Part shown: positions 54,725 through 63,098 of the stretch, piece after piece | How the letters are laid out: each line of letters opens with the position of its first letter | Numbering within the stretch: position 1 is the first letter of the stretch | Assembly: GCA_044352985.1 (NCBI GenBank) | Contig: JBILCU010000001.1 | Span: 124,001 to 188,000, forward strand | Source of the DNA: JADJDM01 sp044352985 | GTDB taxonomy: Bacteria > Bacteroidota > Bacteroidia > B-17B0 > Aurantibacillaceae | Length of the DNA: 64,000 bases | Reading direction: 5' to 3' | The notes under the pieces: generated by a model | What the model saw: the letters and a program-made list of their open reading frames with translations, nothing else | Databases searched by the model: none | Told to the model about the DNA's origin: nothing | Made by a program: the position numbers and the translations under genes

Positions 54725-55708
54725 TTAATATGCCCAGGTAACCCAAATGCTTCCCCAGGTGAATCCGCCACCAAAGGCAGAAATAATTAAATTATCGCCT
54801 TTTTTAAGTTTATTTTCATAATCCCAAAGCAACAATGGTATTGTTGCTGCAGTAGTGTTTCCATATTTTTCTATGTTCATCATGATTTTTTCTTCCGGAA
54901 CACCTACTCTATCGGCTGTTGCATCTATTATTCGTTTATTTGCCTGATGTGGAACAAGCCACTGAACATCATCGCCTTTTAAATTATTTCTTTCCATTAC
55001 CTCAGCGCTCACATCAGCCATGCCTTTAACTGCAAATTTAAAAACGGCCTGACCTTCCTGACGTACGTAATGTAGTTTATTATCTACTGATTCGTGTGAA
55101 GGAGGATAAGATGATCCGCCACCTGGCATATACAATAAGTTTCTGCCTGATCCGTCAGCTTTAAGTACAAAATCCTTTACACCAACATTTTCGTTTGTTG
55201 GTTCTAAAAGCACTGCTCCTGCACCATCTCCAAAAATAATACAAGTAGCCCTGTCTGTATAATCAATTATACTCGACATTTTATCGGCACCTATAACAAG
55301 TACCTTTTTATATTTTCCGGTTTCAATAAACTGAGCTCCTGTTGCTAAACTGTAAATAAAGCCTGAACATGCGGCAGATAAATCAAAACCCCAAGCGTTT
55401 TTTGCGCCGATTTTGTCGCAAATTACATTAGATGCAGATGGAAAACCATAATCTGCAGTGATTGTACCTACAATTACTAAATCCAACTCTTCAGCGCCAA
55501 TTCCTCTTTTCTTTAAAAGAACCTCAACTGCACGCACACACATTTCAGACAAACCTTTTCCTTCGCCTTTTAAAATTCTACGTTCTTTGATTCCTGTGCG
55601 AGAGGTTATCCACTCATCGTTTGTATCTACCATGGTTGATAGTTCATCGTTTGTTAAAACGTAATCTGGAACGTATCCGCCAACGGCTGTAATTGCTGCT
55701 CTTATCAT
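54725..55708 (-). CDS. fabH: 3-oxoacyl-ACP synthase III
   Basis: 327 residues. Condenses acetyl-CoA with malonyl-ACP to start fatty-acid chains. Thiolase fold with catalytic Cys114 (DLSAACSGFIYSL), His in VPHQANKRI, and Asn in YGNTTAATIPLLLW. 3 bp after plsX, an arrangement common in many bacteria. Confidence 0.95.
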   Translation of the reverse strand: MIRAAITAVGGYVPDYVLTNDELSTMVDTNDEWITSRTGIKERRILKGEGKGLSEMCVRAVEVLLKKRGIGAEELDLVIVGTITADYGFPSASNVICDKIGAKNAWGFDLSAACSGFIYSLATGAQFIETGKYKKVLVIGADKMSSIIDYTDRATCIIFGDGAGAVLLEPTNENVGVKDFVLKADGSGRNLLYMPGGGSSYPPSHESVDNKLHYVRQEGQAVFKFAVKGMADVSAEVMERNNLKGDDVQWLVPHQANKRIIDATADRVGVPEEKIMMNIEKYGNTTAATIPLLLWDYENKLKKGDNLIISAFGGGFTWGSIWVTWAY

Positions 55709-55711
55709 GGT

Positions 55712-56650
55712 TTAGTGAAATACTTGTTTAATTTTTTCAGGTAATCCTGCTTTTGCCACATCTTTTGCCTGAATCAACATGTTTTTAAATGCAAGCGGAC
55801 TTGAAATTCCGTGAGCAATAATCGCAGTTGAATTGATTCCTAAAATCGGAGTTCCTCCGTAAATTTCATAATTAAATCGATCAAAATACTCATCCGATCT
55901 TCCTCTTTTTAATATAATGCGGTAAAATGACTCAGCCATTTTTAATACAACATTCCCAACAAATCCTTCGCACACAATAACATCAGCTTTATCATTAAAA
56001 AAATCTCTCCCCTCTATATTTCCAACGAAGTTAAAATCTTTTGTTTCTTTCATTAGATTATAGGCAGCTTGAGCAACTAAATTGCCCTTTTCTGGCTCTT
56101 CACCAATATTAAGCAAGCCCACTTTTGGTTTTTCTATTTTAAGAACATTTTCTGCATACAATGATCCCAAAATTCCAAACTGATATAATACATCCGGTTT
56201 GCAATCTGCATTAGTGCCAACATCTAAAATTAAACCATAACCGCCGGATAATTTTGGCAATATGGTTGCAATGCAAGGCCTTATTACACCAGGCACAGCC
56301 TTAACAGAGAACATACTTCCTACTAGCATAGCGCCAGTATTACCTGCGCTACAAAATGCCTGGATTTCGTTTTCTTTTAACAATTTAAACCCTACAGCAA
56401 TGCTTGAATCTTGTTTGTGAGTAAGTGCTTTTGTAGGATGTTCTCCCATTTCAATAACCTCCGTTGTGTGAACAAACTCAAAAAGGTTACAATCAAAATT
56501 TACTGAATTGAAATATGCTTTTGCTTTATCGGCATCTCCAATTAGTACAATTTTAACCTCTGGAGGAAAATGGGATACTGCTAACATTGCTCCTTCAAGC
56601 TCATTTTTAGGAGCATGATCACCACCCATGATGTCAAAGCCAATTTTCAT
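55712..56650 (-). CDS. plsX: phosphate acyltransferase PlsX
   Basis: 312 residues. Makes acyl-phosphate from acyl-ACP for phospholipid synthesis. Motifs: IGFDIMGGDHAPKNELEGAM, VEMGEHPTK-type loop (IEMGEHPTKALTHKQDSSIA), AFCSAGNTGAMLVGSMF, and LNIGEEPEKGN. Between rpmF and fabH as in many genomes. Confidence 0.95.
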   Translation of the reverse strand: MKIGFDIMGGDHAPKNELEGAMLAVSHFPPEVKIVLIGDADKAKAYFNSVNFDCNLFEFVHTTEVIEMGEHPTKALTHKQDSSIAVGFKLLKENEIQAFCSAGNTGAMLVGSMFSVKAVPGVIRPCIATILPKLSGGYGLILDVGTNADCKPDVLYQFGILGSLYAENVLKIEKPKVGLLNIGEEPEKGNLVAQAAYNLMKETKDFNFVGNIEGRDFFNDKADVIVCEGFVGNVVLKMAESFYRIILKRGRSDEYFDRFNYEIYGGTPILGINSTAIIAHGISSPLAFKNMLIQAKDVAKAGLPEKIKQVFH

Positions 56651-56772
56651 TTATATTTTAAATTTTTTTTAAAGCGCTAAAAAACGATTTTTTTTAATAC
56701 AATCCTATTTAAAAAACAGTAAGTTTTTCACTTTTTTTAATAAAAAGATGGGATTTTGACGCTAAAAACAAA

Positions 56773-56798
56773 AAAAACAGGCTTTTTGGCCTGTTTTT
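56773..56798 (-). terminator. hairpin between rpmF and plsX
   Basis: AAAAACAGGC / GCCTGTTTTT with a 6-nt loop; on the minus strand followed by a long T run. It lies just after rpmF, so yceD-rpmF would stop here or only partly read into plsX. Confidence 0.8.
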
Positions 56799-56820
56799 CA
56801 TAAAAATTGTTTGCAAACAA

Positions 56821-57006
56821 TTATTTAGTTTTTTCCATTACAACTTTTCCTTTGTAATATAATTTACCCTCAAACCAATGAGCGCGGTGCATTAAATGCG
56901 TTTCGCCGGTAGTTGAGTCAACAGACAAAGTTGCTGCTGTTGCTTTAAAATTAGCTCTTCTAGTAGCTGTACGTTGTTTTGAATGACGTCGTTTAGGATT
57001 AGGCAT
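56821..57006 (-). CDS. rpmF: 50S ribosomal protein L32
   Basis: 61 residues: PNPKRRHSKQRTATRRANF, then a short C-terminal part. No cysteines, so the zinc-less form. Follows yceD by 12 bp, a nearly universal pairing. Confidence 0.95.
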   Translation of the reverse strand: MPNPKRRHSKQRTATRRANFKATAATLSVDSTTGETHLMHRAHWFEGKLYYKGKVVMEKTK

Positions 57007-57018
57007 TTTATTAAATTT

Positions 57019-57549
57019 TTAATTGTTTTTAAATTTTACTTTTTTTAGTTCTTCCCAGATACTTTCTTGAGATGAATTTGGTTCGTCCTCAACCGAAAAA
57101 TTATTTAATTTTTTTAAAGTTTGTTCATCACATTTATACAATTCACTATCAATTTCACATGGAACTCTTCTGATCGGAAGTGAAATGGTAATGAATTCAT
57201 AAACATATTTTGTTAAATCCACTTCGGATTCTCCGAAAGGCAAAACAATTAAACTGTCATTGCTTTCAGATACGTCCCCGTGTTTTAAGTACATGGTTTC
57301 GTGAATCTGAACAGGTAAATCAAAATCACCTGCACAACGATCACATTCAATACCAACGGTACCTTTGATGCTAAAATTCAGTATTATAACTGAATTTTGT
57401 TTTAAAAAATCAATTGTCAGATGTACATCTGCTTTTTTGATTTCTGAATATTCAAACTGTTCAAAGAACTTGTTCTTTACCTGATATTCAAATAAATGAG
57501 AGCCAACTCCTAAACCACCAAACTGAATTATCAATCTTTCCGACTTCAT
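57019..57549 (-). CDS. yceD: YceD/DUF177 family protein
   Basis: 176 residues. DUF177 hallmark IECDRCAGDFDLPVQI and a DLTKYVYEFITISLPIRRVP strand-helix. In E. coli it affects 23S rRNA processing; in plants the homologue helps 23S rRNA accumulation. Co-transcribed with rpmF. Ends with an acidic-then-basic tail. Confidence 0.9.
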   Translation of the reverse strand: MKSERLIIQFGGLGVGSHLFEYQVKNKFFEQFEYSEIKKADVHLTIDFLKQNSVIILNFSIKGTVGIECDRCAGDFDLPVQIHETMYLKHGDVSESNDSLIVLPFGESEVDLTKYVYEFITISLPIRRVPCEIDSELYKCDEQTLKKLNNFSVEDEPNSSQESIWEELKKVKFKNN

Positions 57550-57651
57550 TTTTTACTCGAAAAAGGACGGCAAATATATAATTTTTTTATAAACAAATTA
57601 TAAACTTAAGCAAGATTTTACAAAAAAGATTAGAAAAAAGGATTTAAAAGC

Positions 57652-59313
57652 TCAATAATTAAAATTTCCTTTCAATTCACGAAGATTATTTCTTTTGTCC
57701 CAAACTTTTAAAACATACGTATTATTTCCTTTTGGAATAGAGTTATCTAAATTACAATAAAGCTTTGCACTTTTGTTTTCATACTCTATATAAACCCATT
57801 TTCCATTTATATAGAGTTTAAAATCTCCAACTCCACTTAAATTGTCTGAAACCGCAAACTCCAATCTGTGGGCTGTACCTTTTTTGGGTTTTCTAATTTC
57901 AGAAGCCTGAGGTGGAACACTGTCTGTAGCTACATAAAAAATACCTAATTTTTTTGATGTTCCAATTACGTAATCTCCTTCCATCTGTCCTCCGCAATAG
58001 GCATTGGTGTTTTTTTCAACTATACATAATTTTGAAGTATCTGCTACATTTGCAAAGGGTTTAATTTTAATTGTAAATGGCAAAAACAATGCATGAACAT
58101 TTACATCCACTTTATACTGATAACTTTTTTTGTCTTTATTTAGTTTATTTAAATATATATCCACATCATTAAAAAAAGTTTTTTCTTTAAAAAGAGCCTT
58201 TGCATCGCCTTCAATCAATGATATTTCTTTATTGCAATCGTATTTTCTTAAGGCTTTTGGTTTTAACTCTGTATGTTTCTTTCTTTTTATGGTGAAATGA
58301 GTAATGCTTTTATTGCCATTTGCATCTGTTAAAACGAGTTTTGAATCATGTTCGATGGTATCTTTTAAATATAACTCACCGTTACTTTTTAATGTTTTAA
58401 AAATTTTTAAATCTTCGTTTTTGCTTAAAAAACATTTTTGAATTTTTTGTGATTGCAAATTCCCTAACTCAGTAAAACAATTAATGTATTTTGATTTATC
58501 AAATGCAATTGTATCAAAAACATGCTTATAATAGGATGCACCATCAATAAATAATTCTGCGGAGTAAATTTGATTTGAAGATCCATTTATGATGTGCTGA
58601 TCAAATGCATTAAAGCCAAAACCTGAGCATTCAGGGAGCAAAATTGTTCCGTCTAAAAAAACCTCTTTTGTTTTGCTGTTGCCTGAAAGTGTATTTTTAA
58701 CCTTATTTCCAAGTATATCTTTTTTTGCAATTATTGTTGGCAGATTTAAATCAGTAGTTTCAAAAAAATAAATCCGTTTTAAGTCAGGTGCAACCTCATC
58801 AGAAAAATCAAAATAGGAAAAAGGATTTAAGGCAGCTTCCGTTTTTTCATCTCTGATTTCAAAATGTAAATGTGGCGCCTGCGATGCACCTGTATTTCCT
58901 GAATATCCAATAATTTCAGACTTTTTTACAGGCAGCTCTGATTTATCGGGATAAACTTCAATTTCAAATGTTTCTTTTTCTTTTTGTTTACTTCTGATGT
59001 ATTTCTCAATTTTATCTGCAAAATGGTGCTGGTGCGCATAAACACTTACAATGCCTCCGGGATGGGTAATGTAAATAACCTTTCCATAACCAAATGTTGA
59101 TGCTTTAATTCTTGACACATAACCATCATCAACACTATATATAGGTATATTTTTAGTTGGATCAGTTCTTAAATCAAGTCCGGCATGAAAATGATTTGGT
59201 CTTAATTCAGCAAAATTTCCGGTAACAACTATGTTATCTAAAGGATAGGCGAGTTTACGTTGAGCAAAAATAAAATTAACGACCGATACAAAAAAAACTA
59301 TGTAAAACTTCAT
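57652..59313 (-). CDS. M23-family metallopeptidase (LytM domain), secreted
   Basis: 553 residues with a signal peptide (YIVFFVSVVNFIFAQ). LytM/M23 domain near the N-terminus: first zinc ligands HFHAGLDLRTD, then ISVYAHQHHF-type motif (GIVSVYAHQHHFADK) and HLHFEIRDEKT. Large C-terminal region (~200-553) with beta-sandwich character and no clear family. It would act on peptidoglycan crosslinks or signal to divisome/T9SS partners. It starts 4 bp after the bshA stop. Confidence 0.88.
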   Translation of the reverse strand: MKFYIVFFVSVVNFIFAQRKLAYPLDNIVVTGNFAELRPNHFHAGLDLRTDPTKNIPIYSVDDGYVSRIKASTFGYGKVIYITHPGGIVSVYAHQHHFADKIEKYIRSKQKEKETFEIEVYPDKSELPVKKSEIIGYSGNTGASQAPHLHFEIRDEKTEAALNPFSYFDFSDEVAPDLKRIYFFETTDLNLPTIIAKKDILGNKVKNTLSGNSKTKEVFLDGTILLPECSGFGFNAFDQHIINGSSNQIYSAELFIDGASYYKHVFDTIAFDKSKYINCFTELGNLQSQKIQKCFLSKNEDLKIFKTLKSNGELYLKDTIEHDSKLVLTDANGNKSITHFTIKRKKHTELKPKALRKYDCNKEISLIEGDAKALFKEKTFFNDVDIYLNKLNKDKKSYQYKVDVNVHALFLPFTIKIKPFANVADTSKLCIVEKNTNAYCGGQMEGDYVIGTSKKLGIFYVATDSVPPQASEIRKPKKGTAHRLEFAVSDNLSGVGDFKLYINGKWVYIEYENKSAKLYCNLDNSIPKGNNTYVLKVWDKRNNLRELKGNFNY

Positions 59314-59317
59314 GTGT

Positions 59318-60463
59318 CTATTGATTTATAACTTGATGATATAAGTGTTCATAAAGCGGAATTATATTTTTAATATCATATTTACCAGCCTGTTGAAAAG
59401 CCTGTTGCTTAAAAAGATTTAATTTATTCTCATCTGCTAAAATAGAAATTGCATTTTCTGCCATTTCATCTACATTTCCAACTTCGCTTAGATAACCCGT
59501 TTCTCCATGTAAATTAACCTCCGGTAAACCACCGGTGTTTGATGAAATAACCGGAATTTTCATTGCCATAGCTTCCAATGCAGCCAATCCAAAACTTTCT
59601 GTTTCTGATGGTAAAATAAATAAATCGCCAATACATAATAACTCTTTCGGATCAATAATTTTTCCAACAGAATGGATATCATTACATGTATTCAATTCTC
59701 TGCAAAGTTTTTCAATATTACTTCTCTCAGGTCCATCTCCAATTAAAATTAATTTAGAGGGAATTTTTTTTCTGATCCGGTCAAAAACACGCAACACATC
59801 ATCTACGCGTTTTACGGCTCTGAAATTAGATACATGCACAATTATTTTTTCTCCGTTCGGCGAATAATATTTTCTATGGCATTTATGAACCTGCGAGATG
59901 TTTTCGTATTCGGTAATATCAATAAAATTGGGTATTACGTGAATCTCGTTTTTAATTTTAAAAATACTCTGTGTGTCGTTTTTTAAACTTTGAGATACCG
60001 CAGTAACCGCGTCACTCTCTTCAATTGAATATTTAATTACAGGTTCAAAACACGGATCCTTACCAACAAGAGTAATATCTGTCCCGTGTAATGTTGTTAT
60101 AAACGGAATATTTATTCCTTGTTTAAATAAAATATTCTTGGCCATTAATGCTGCTGATGCATGAGGTATGGCATAATGTACATGAAGCAAATCTAGTTTT
60201 TCATATTTCACTACATCAACCAGTTTACTTGCTAATGCAGACTCATAAGGTTGATATTCAAACAACGGATAATTAGAAACGCTTACCTCATGATAAAACA
60301 AGTTTTCATTGAAATGATTTAAACGAAATGGCTGAGAATAGGTGATGAAATGAATTTGATGACCCTCTGATGCCAGCGCTTTTCCCAACTCGGTTGCAAC
60401 TACTCCACTACCCCCAAAAGTTGGGTAACATACAATACCTATTTTCATTTTGCGCTTACTCAT
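59318..60463 (-). CDS. bshA: N-acetyl-alpha-D-glucosaminyl L-malate synthase (bacillithiol biosynthesis)
   Basis: 381 residues, GT-B glycosyltransferase family 4: KIGIVCYPTFGGSGVVATEL at the start, TLHGTDITLVGKDP, VIPNFIDI, and a C-terminal nucleotide-sugar site (LPSETESFGLAALEAMAMKI, SSNTGGLPEVN). Joins UDP-GlcNAc and L-malate in the first step of the thiol cofactor bacillithiol. The G-G-S-G-V loop and HGTD motif are typical of BshA. Confidence 0.92.
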   Translation of the reverse strand: MSKRKMKIGIVCYPTFGGSGVVATELGKALASEGHQIHFITYSQPFRLNHFNENLFYHEVSVSNYPLFEYQPYESALASKLVDVVKYEKLDLLHVHYAIPHASAALMAKNILFKQGINIPFITTLHGTDITLVGKDPCFEPVIKYSIEESDAVTAVSQSLKNDTQSIFKIKNEIHVIPNFIDITEYENISQVHKCHRKYYSPNGEKIIVHVSNFRAVKRVDDVLRVFDRIRKKIPSKLILIGDGPERSNIEKLCRELNTCNDIHSVGKIIDPKELLCIGDLFILPSETESFGLAALEAMAMKIPVISSNTGGLPEVNLHGETGYLSEVGNVDEMAENAISILADENKLNLFKQQAFQQAGKYDIKNIIPLYEHLYHQVINQ

Positions 60464-60560
60464 TTTGTTTTATACATAAGCAAATTTAGTTCTTCTGCGC
60501 ATGTAGTTTTTTATGATTAACAAAAACTTAAAAACAATAGAATCTTAAAAACAATACATG

Positions 60561-60568
60561 TATATTTG
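60561..60568 (+). promoter_or_regulatory. -7 promoter box TATATTTG
   Basis: Matches TAnnTTTG and ends 5 nt before the ATG at 60574, so the mRNA is probably leaderless. The same 5-nt gap occurs at 6764-6777. Confidence 0.5.
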
Positions 60569-60573
60569 TTTTT

Positions 60574-61338
60574 ATGTTTTTTTATTTGTCAAAACTTTTG
60601 GTTTTTATCATTTCTCCGCTCACCTGGATTTTTACATTATTATTTTTTGCCTTGTTTCTTAAAAATCCAAAACACAAAAAAAAACTTTTAATAGCATCTA
60701 TTATCGTTTTTTATTTTTTTTCAAACTCTTTTGTTTTAGACGAGTGCATGAGGTTGTGGGAATTCACAAGTAAAGACTTATCAAACAACGAACATTACAA
60801 TGCGGCTATTGTTCTTGGCGGAATGTCGTCTTATGATCCACGATTGGATAAACCACAATTTAGTAATTCTGCTGACCGTCTTTGGCAAACTCTTCCATTA
60901 TTAAAAAACGGACAGGTTAAAAAAATAATTTTAACAGGAGGTTCTGGAAGCATTCTTCATCCTGACGAAAAAGAATCAGGTATTTTAAAAAAATATTTGT
61001 TGAAAATTGGGATTCCTGATAGCTTAATTATCATTGAAAACGAATCTAAGAATACAAGAGAAAATGCATTGTTTACAAAAAAACTGTTAGATAGTTTAAA
61101 TCTAAAATCGAACTTTCTTTTTGTTACATCTGCTTTTCATATGAAAAGAAGTATTGGAACATTTGAAAAAGTAGGATTAAAAAATATTCGCCCGTTTTGT
61201 ACAGATAGATATAGCGGACCTCGAAAGTTTGAGTTTGACCACTTATTCATACCTAACACACATGCATTAGATAAATTTACACTTTTAATACATGAAATAA
61301 TTGGTTATGGTGTTTATAAAACTATAGGCTATATCTAA
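60574..61338 (+). CDS. YdcF/ElyC-family DUF218 membrane protein
   Basis: 254 residues: two N-terminal membrane helices (LLVFIISPLTWIFTLLFFAL and LLIASIIVFYFFSNSFV), then the DUF218 domain: NAAIVLGGM, KIILTGGSGS, ENESKNTRENALF, FVTSAFHMKRSI. Members (ElyC, SanA) act in envelope polysaccharide or peptidoglycan maintenance. Divergent from bshA. Confidence 0.9.
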   Translation: MFFYLSKLLVFIISPLTWIFTLLFFALFLKNPKHKKKLLIASIIVFYFFSNSFVLDECMRLWEFTSKDLSNNEHYNAAIVLGGMSSYDPRLDKPQFSNSADRLWQTLPLLKNGQVKKIILTGGSGSILHPDEKESGILKKYLLKIGIPDSLIIIENESKNTRENALFTKKLLDSLNLKSNFLFVTSAFHMKRSIGTFEKVGLKNIRPFCTDRYSGPRKFEFDHLFIPNTHALDKFTLLIHEIIGYGVYKTIGYI

Positions 61339-61397
61339 ACTAGTTTAAATTTATTAGCACATTCTAATGTGCAGGTTGTCATATCAAAATTTAAACT

Positions 61398-61405
61398 TAT
61401 TTTTG
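61398..61405 (+). promoter_or_regulatory. -7 promoter box TATTTTTG of the helicase gene
   Basis: Fits TAnnTTTG, 21 nt before ATG 61427, with a near-consensus GTTG 19 nt upstream (61375-61378). It lies inside the longer ORF (ATG 61367) and therefore argues for the later start. Confidence 0.5.
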
Positions 61406-61426
61406 CAAATTCACTTTTTTGAAACG

Positions 61427-62965
61427 ATGCACATTACAGAAGTTATAGAAAGCCAAGTTAAAATAACAGAAACCAAAAAACTATATCCTTTCCAGCAAAA
61501 AGCAGTTGATGATATATTTTCTAAATTACTACAACTTCCGCCTAACGCCAACTTATTGTTTCAACTTCCAACAGGGGGTGGAAAAACCATCATCTTTTCT
61601 GAAATAGCATTTAGATACATTCGTCAGTTTCAAAAAAAAGTTCTTATTCTAACACACCGAATAGAGCTTTCAAAACAAACATCTGATGTATTAAAAGAAA
61701 AAGGCATAAAAAATTTACTTATTAATAGTGCCATTAAAAGCTTGCCAAAAGAAGATGAATATGAAAGTTATACTGCATTGGTTGAGACTTTAAATAATCG
61801 TTTACAAGAAAGTAGTGAGTTTTTAAGTGGAATTGGTTTGGTAATAGTAGATGAGGCTCACTATAATTCTTTTCGGAAAATATTTCATCATTTCGAAGAC
61901 ATAAATATTTTAGGTGTTACAGCAACTCCTTTAAGCAGCAACAAAAAATTGCCTTTGCGAGATACATATAGCGATATCATTATTGGTGAAAGTATTTCCA
62001 ATTTAATTTCTAGTGGGTATTTATGCGAAGCCACTACATTTAGTTACGATGTCAATTTAAGTACACTCAAAATTGGTTCAACAGGTGAATTTACGGTGGG
62101 CTCATCCGAACTTTTATACAGTTCGGCTATGATGCAAAGTAAATTAATTGATGCCTATGAAGAAGTTGGACTTGGAACAAAAACATTGATTTTTAACAGT
62201 GGGATTTTATCTAGCAGAGCTGTATGCGAAATGTTTAAGAAAAAAAACTATCCTGTTCGTCATTTGGATAGTACATTTACCGATAAAGAACGGGCAGATG
62301 TTTTGGATTGGTTTCGTAATACACCAAACGGAATATTAACATCGGTTAGTATTTTAACCACTGGTTTTGATGAACCTGCTGTTGAAACTATTATGCTAAA
62401 CAGGGCTACCAAGTCTTTAACACTTTACCATCAAATGATTGGGCGCGGATCTCGTATTTTACCTCAAAAAAAATCATTTAAAATTATCGATCTAGGCAAT
62501 AATGCAAGAAGATTTGGTTTGTGGCAATTACCGGTAGACTGGAAACATGTTTTCATTGCACCTCAACTTTATCTTGAAAATCGCTATAAAGATGAATGGG
62601 ATTTTGAGATGGAGAACGATTACGAAATGCCTGAAGAAATTAAGCAGCGTTTCTTAAGTTCGTCCATGGAGGCATTCGTTGTCAGAGACCGTTATTTAAA
62701 ATGCGTACGAAATGGTGTAAAACCTCAGCAAGTTTTGGAGGAATCAAACGAAGACCATTTTTTACGAATTAGAGAAAACTCTAGTAATCTGGAAGAAGCT
62801 TTTGAGCTTTTTCACTTACTCGACGAAGAAAAAAAATACCGCATCAGGCAATTTTGCAAGTGCATTAATGCTACTGAAAATTATGCTGACTGGCAAATAC
62901 AAACCTATAATAGTAAATTGAGGCGTAAGATAATTTCTTGGTTTGCTGTATTAGCGGATGATTAA
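61427..62965 (+). CDS. superfamily 2 DEAD/DEAH-box helicase
   Basis: 512 residues from ATG 61427. Motif I QLPTGGGKTIIF (~46-57), Ia LILTHRIEL, II VDEAH, III GVTATPLSS, V ILTTGFDEPAVETIML, VI MIGRGSRI: all SF2 motifs present, in the ResIII/Rad3-like layout of the UvrB/RecG-type group. The C-terminal ~120 residues (GNNARRFGLWQLPVDWKHVF onward) are unassigned. No restriction or nuclease domain is visible, so a repair or RNA role is as likely as defence. It has no partner in the window. Confidence 0.9.
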   Translation: MHITEVIESQVKITETKKLYPFQQKAVDDIFSKLLQLPPNANLLFQLPTGGGKTIIFSEIAFRYIRQFQKKVLILTHRIELSKQTSDVLKEKGIKNLLINSAIKSLPKEDEYESYTALVETLNNRLQESSEFLSGIGLVIVDEAHYNSFRKIFHHFEDINILGVTATPLSSNKKLPLRDTYSDIIIGESISNLISSGYLCEATTFSYDVNLSTLKIGSTGEFTVGSSELLYSSAMMQSKLIDAYEEVGLGTKTLIFNSGILSSRAVCEMFKKKNYPVRHLDSTFTDKERADVLDWFRNTPNGILTSVSILTTGFDEPAVETIMLNRATKSLTLYHQMIGRGSRILPQKKSFKIIDLGNNARRFGLWQLPVDWKHVFIAPQLYLENRYKDEWDFEMENDYEMPEEIKQRFLSSSMEAFVVRDRYLKCVRNGVKPQQVLEESNEDHFLRIRENSSNLEEAFELFHLLDEEKKYRIRQFCKCINATENYADWQIQTYNSKLRRKIISWFAVLADD

Positions 62966-63016
62966 TGAGTAAGAGATTAAACTCTTTATAGTTTTTTTAC
63001 GTTTGTTTACACACAA

Positions 63017-63050
63017 TTAAACCCAAATCTGCCTACGCATTTGGGTTTAA
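63017..63050. terminator. hairpin between convergent helicase and patatin genes
   Basis: Perfect 12-bp arms TTAAACCCAAAT / ATTTGGGTTTAA around a 10-nt loop. There is no clear T run, so it is a probable rather than certain terminator. Confidence 0.55.
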
Positions 63051-63098
63051 TAGGCAAGAAAAATTCATAGTAAATACAACTTTTTTAGTAAACCCAAC

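Noticed and set aside
61427..62965. The helicase as part of a restriction or defence system
   Set aside because: No nuclease, methylase or other defence gene lies beside it, and no nuclease motif is visible in it.
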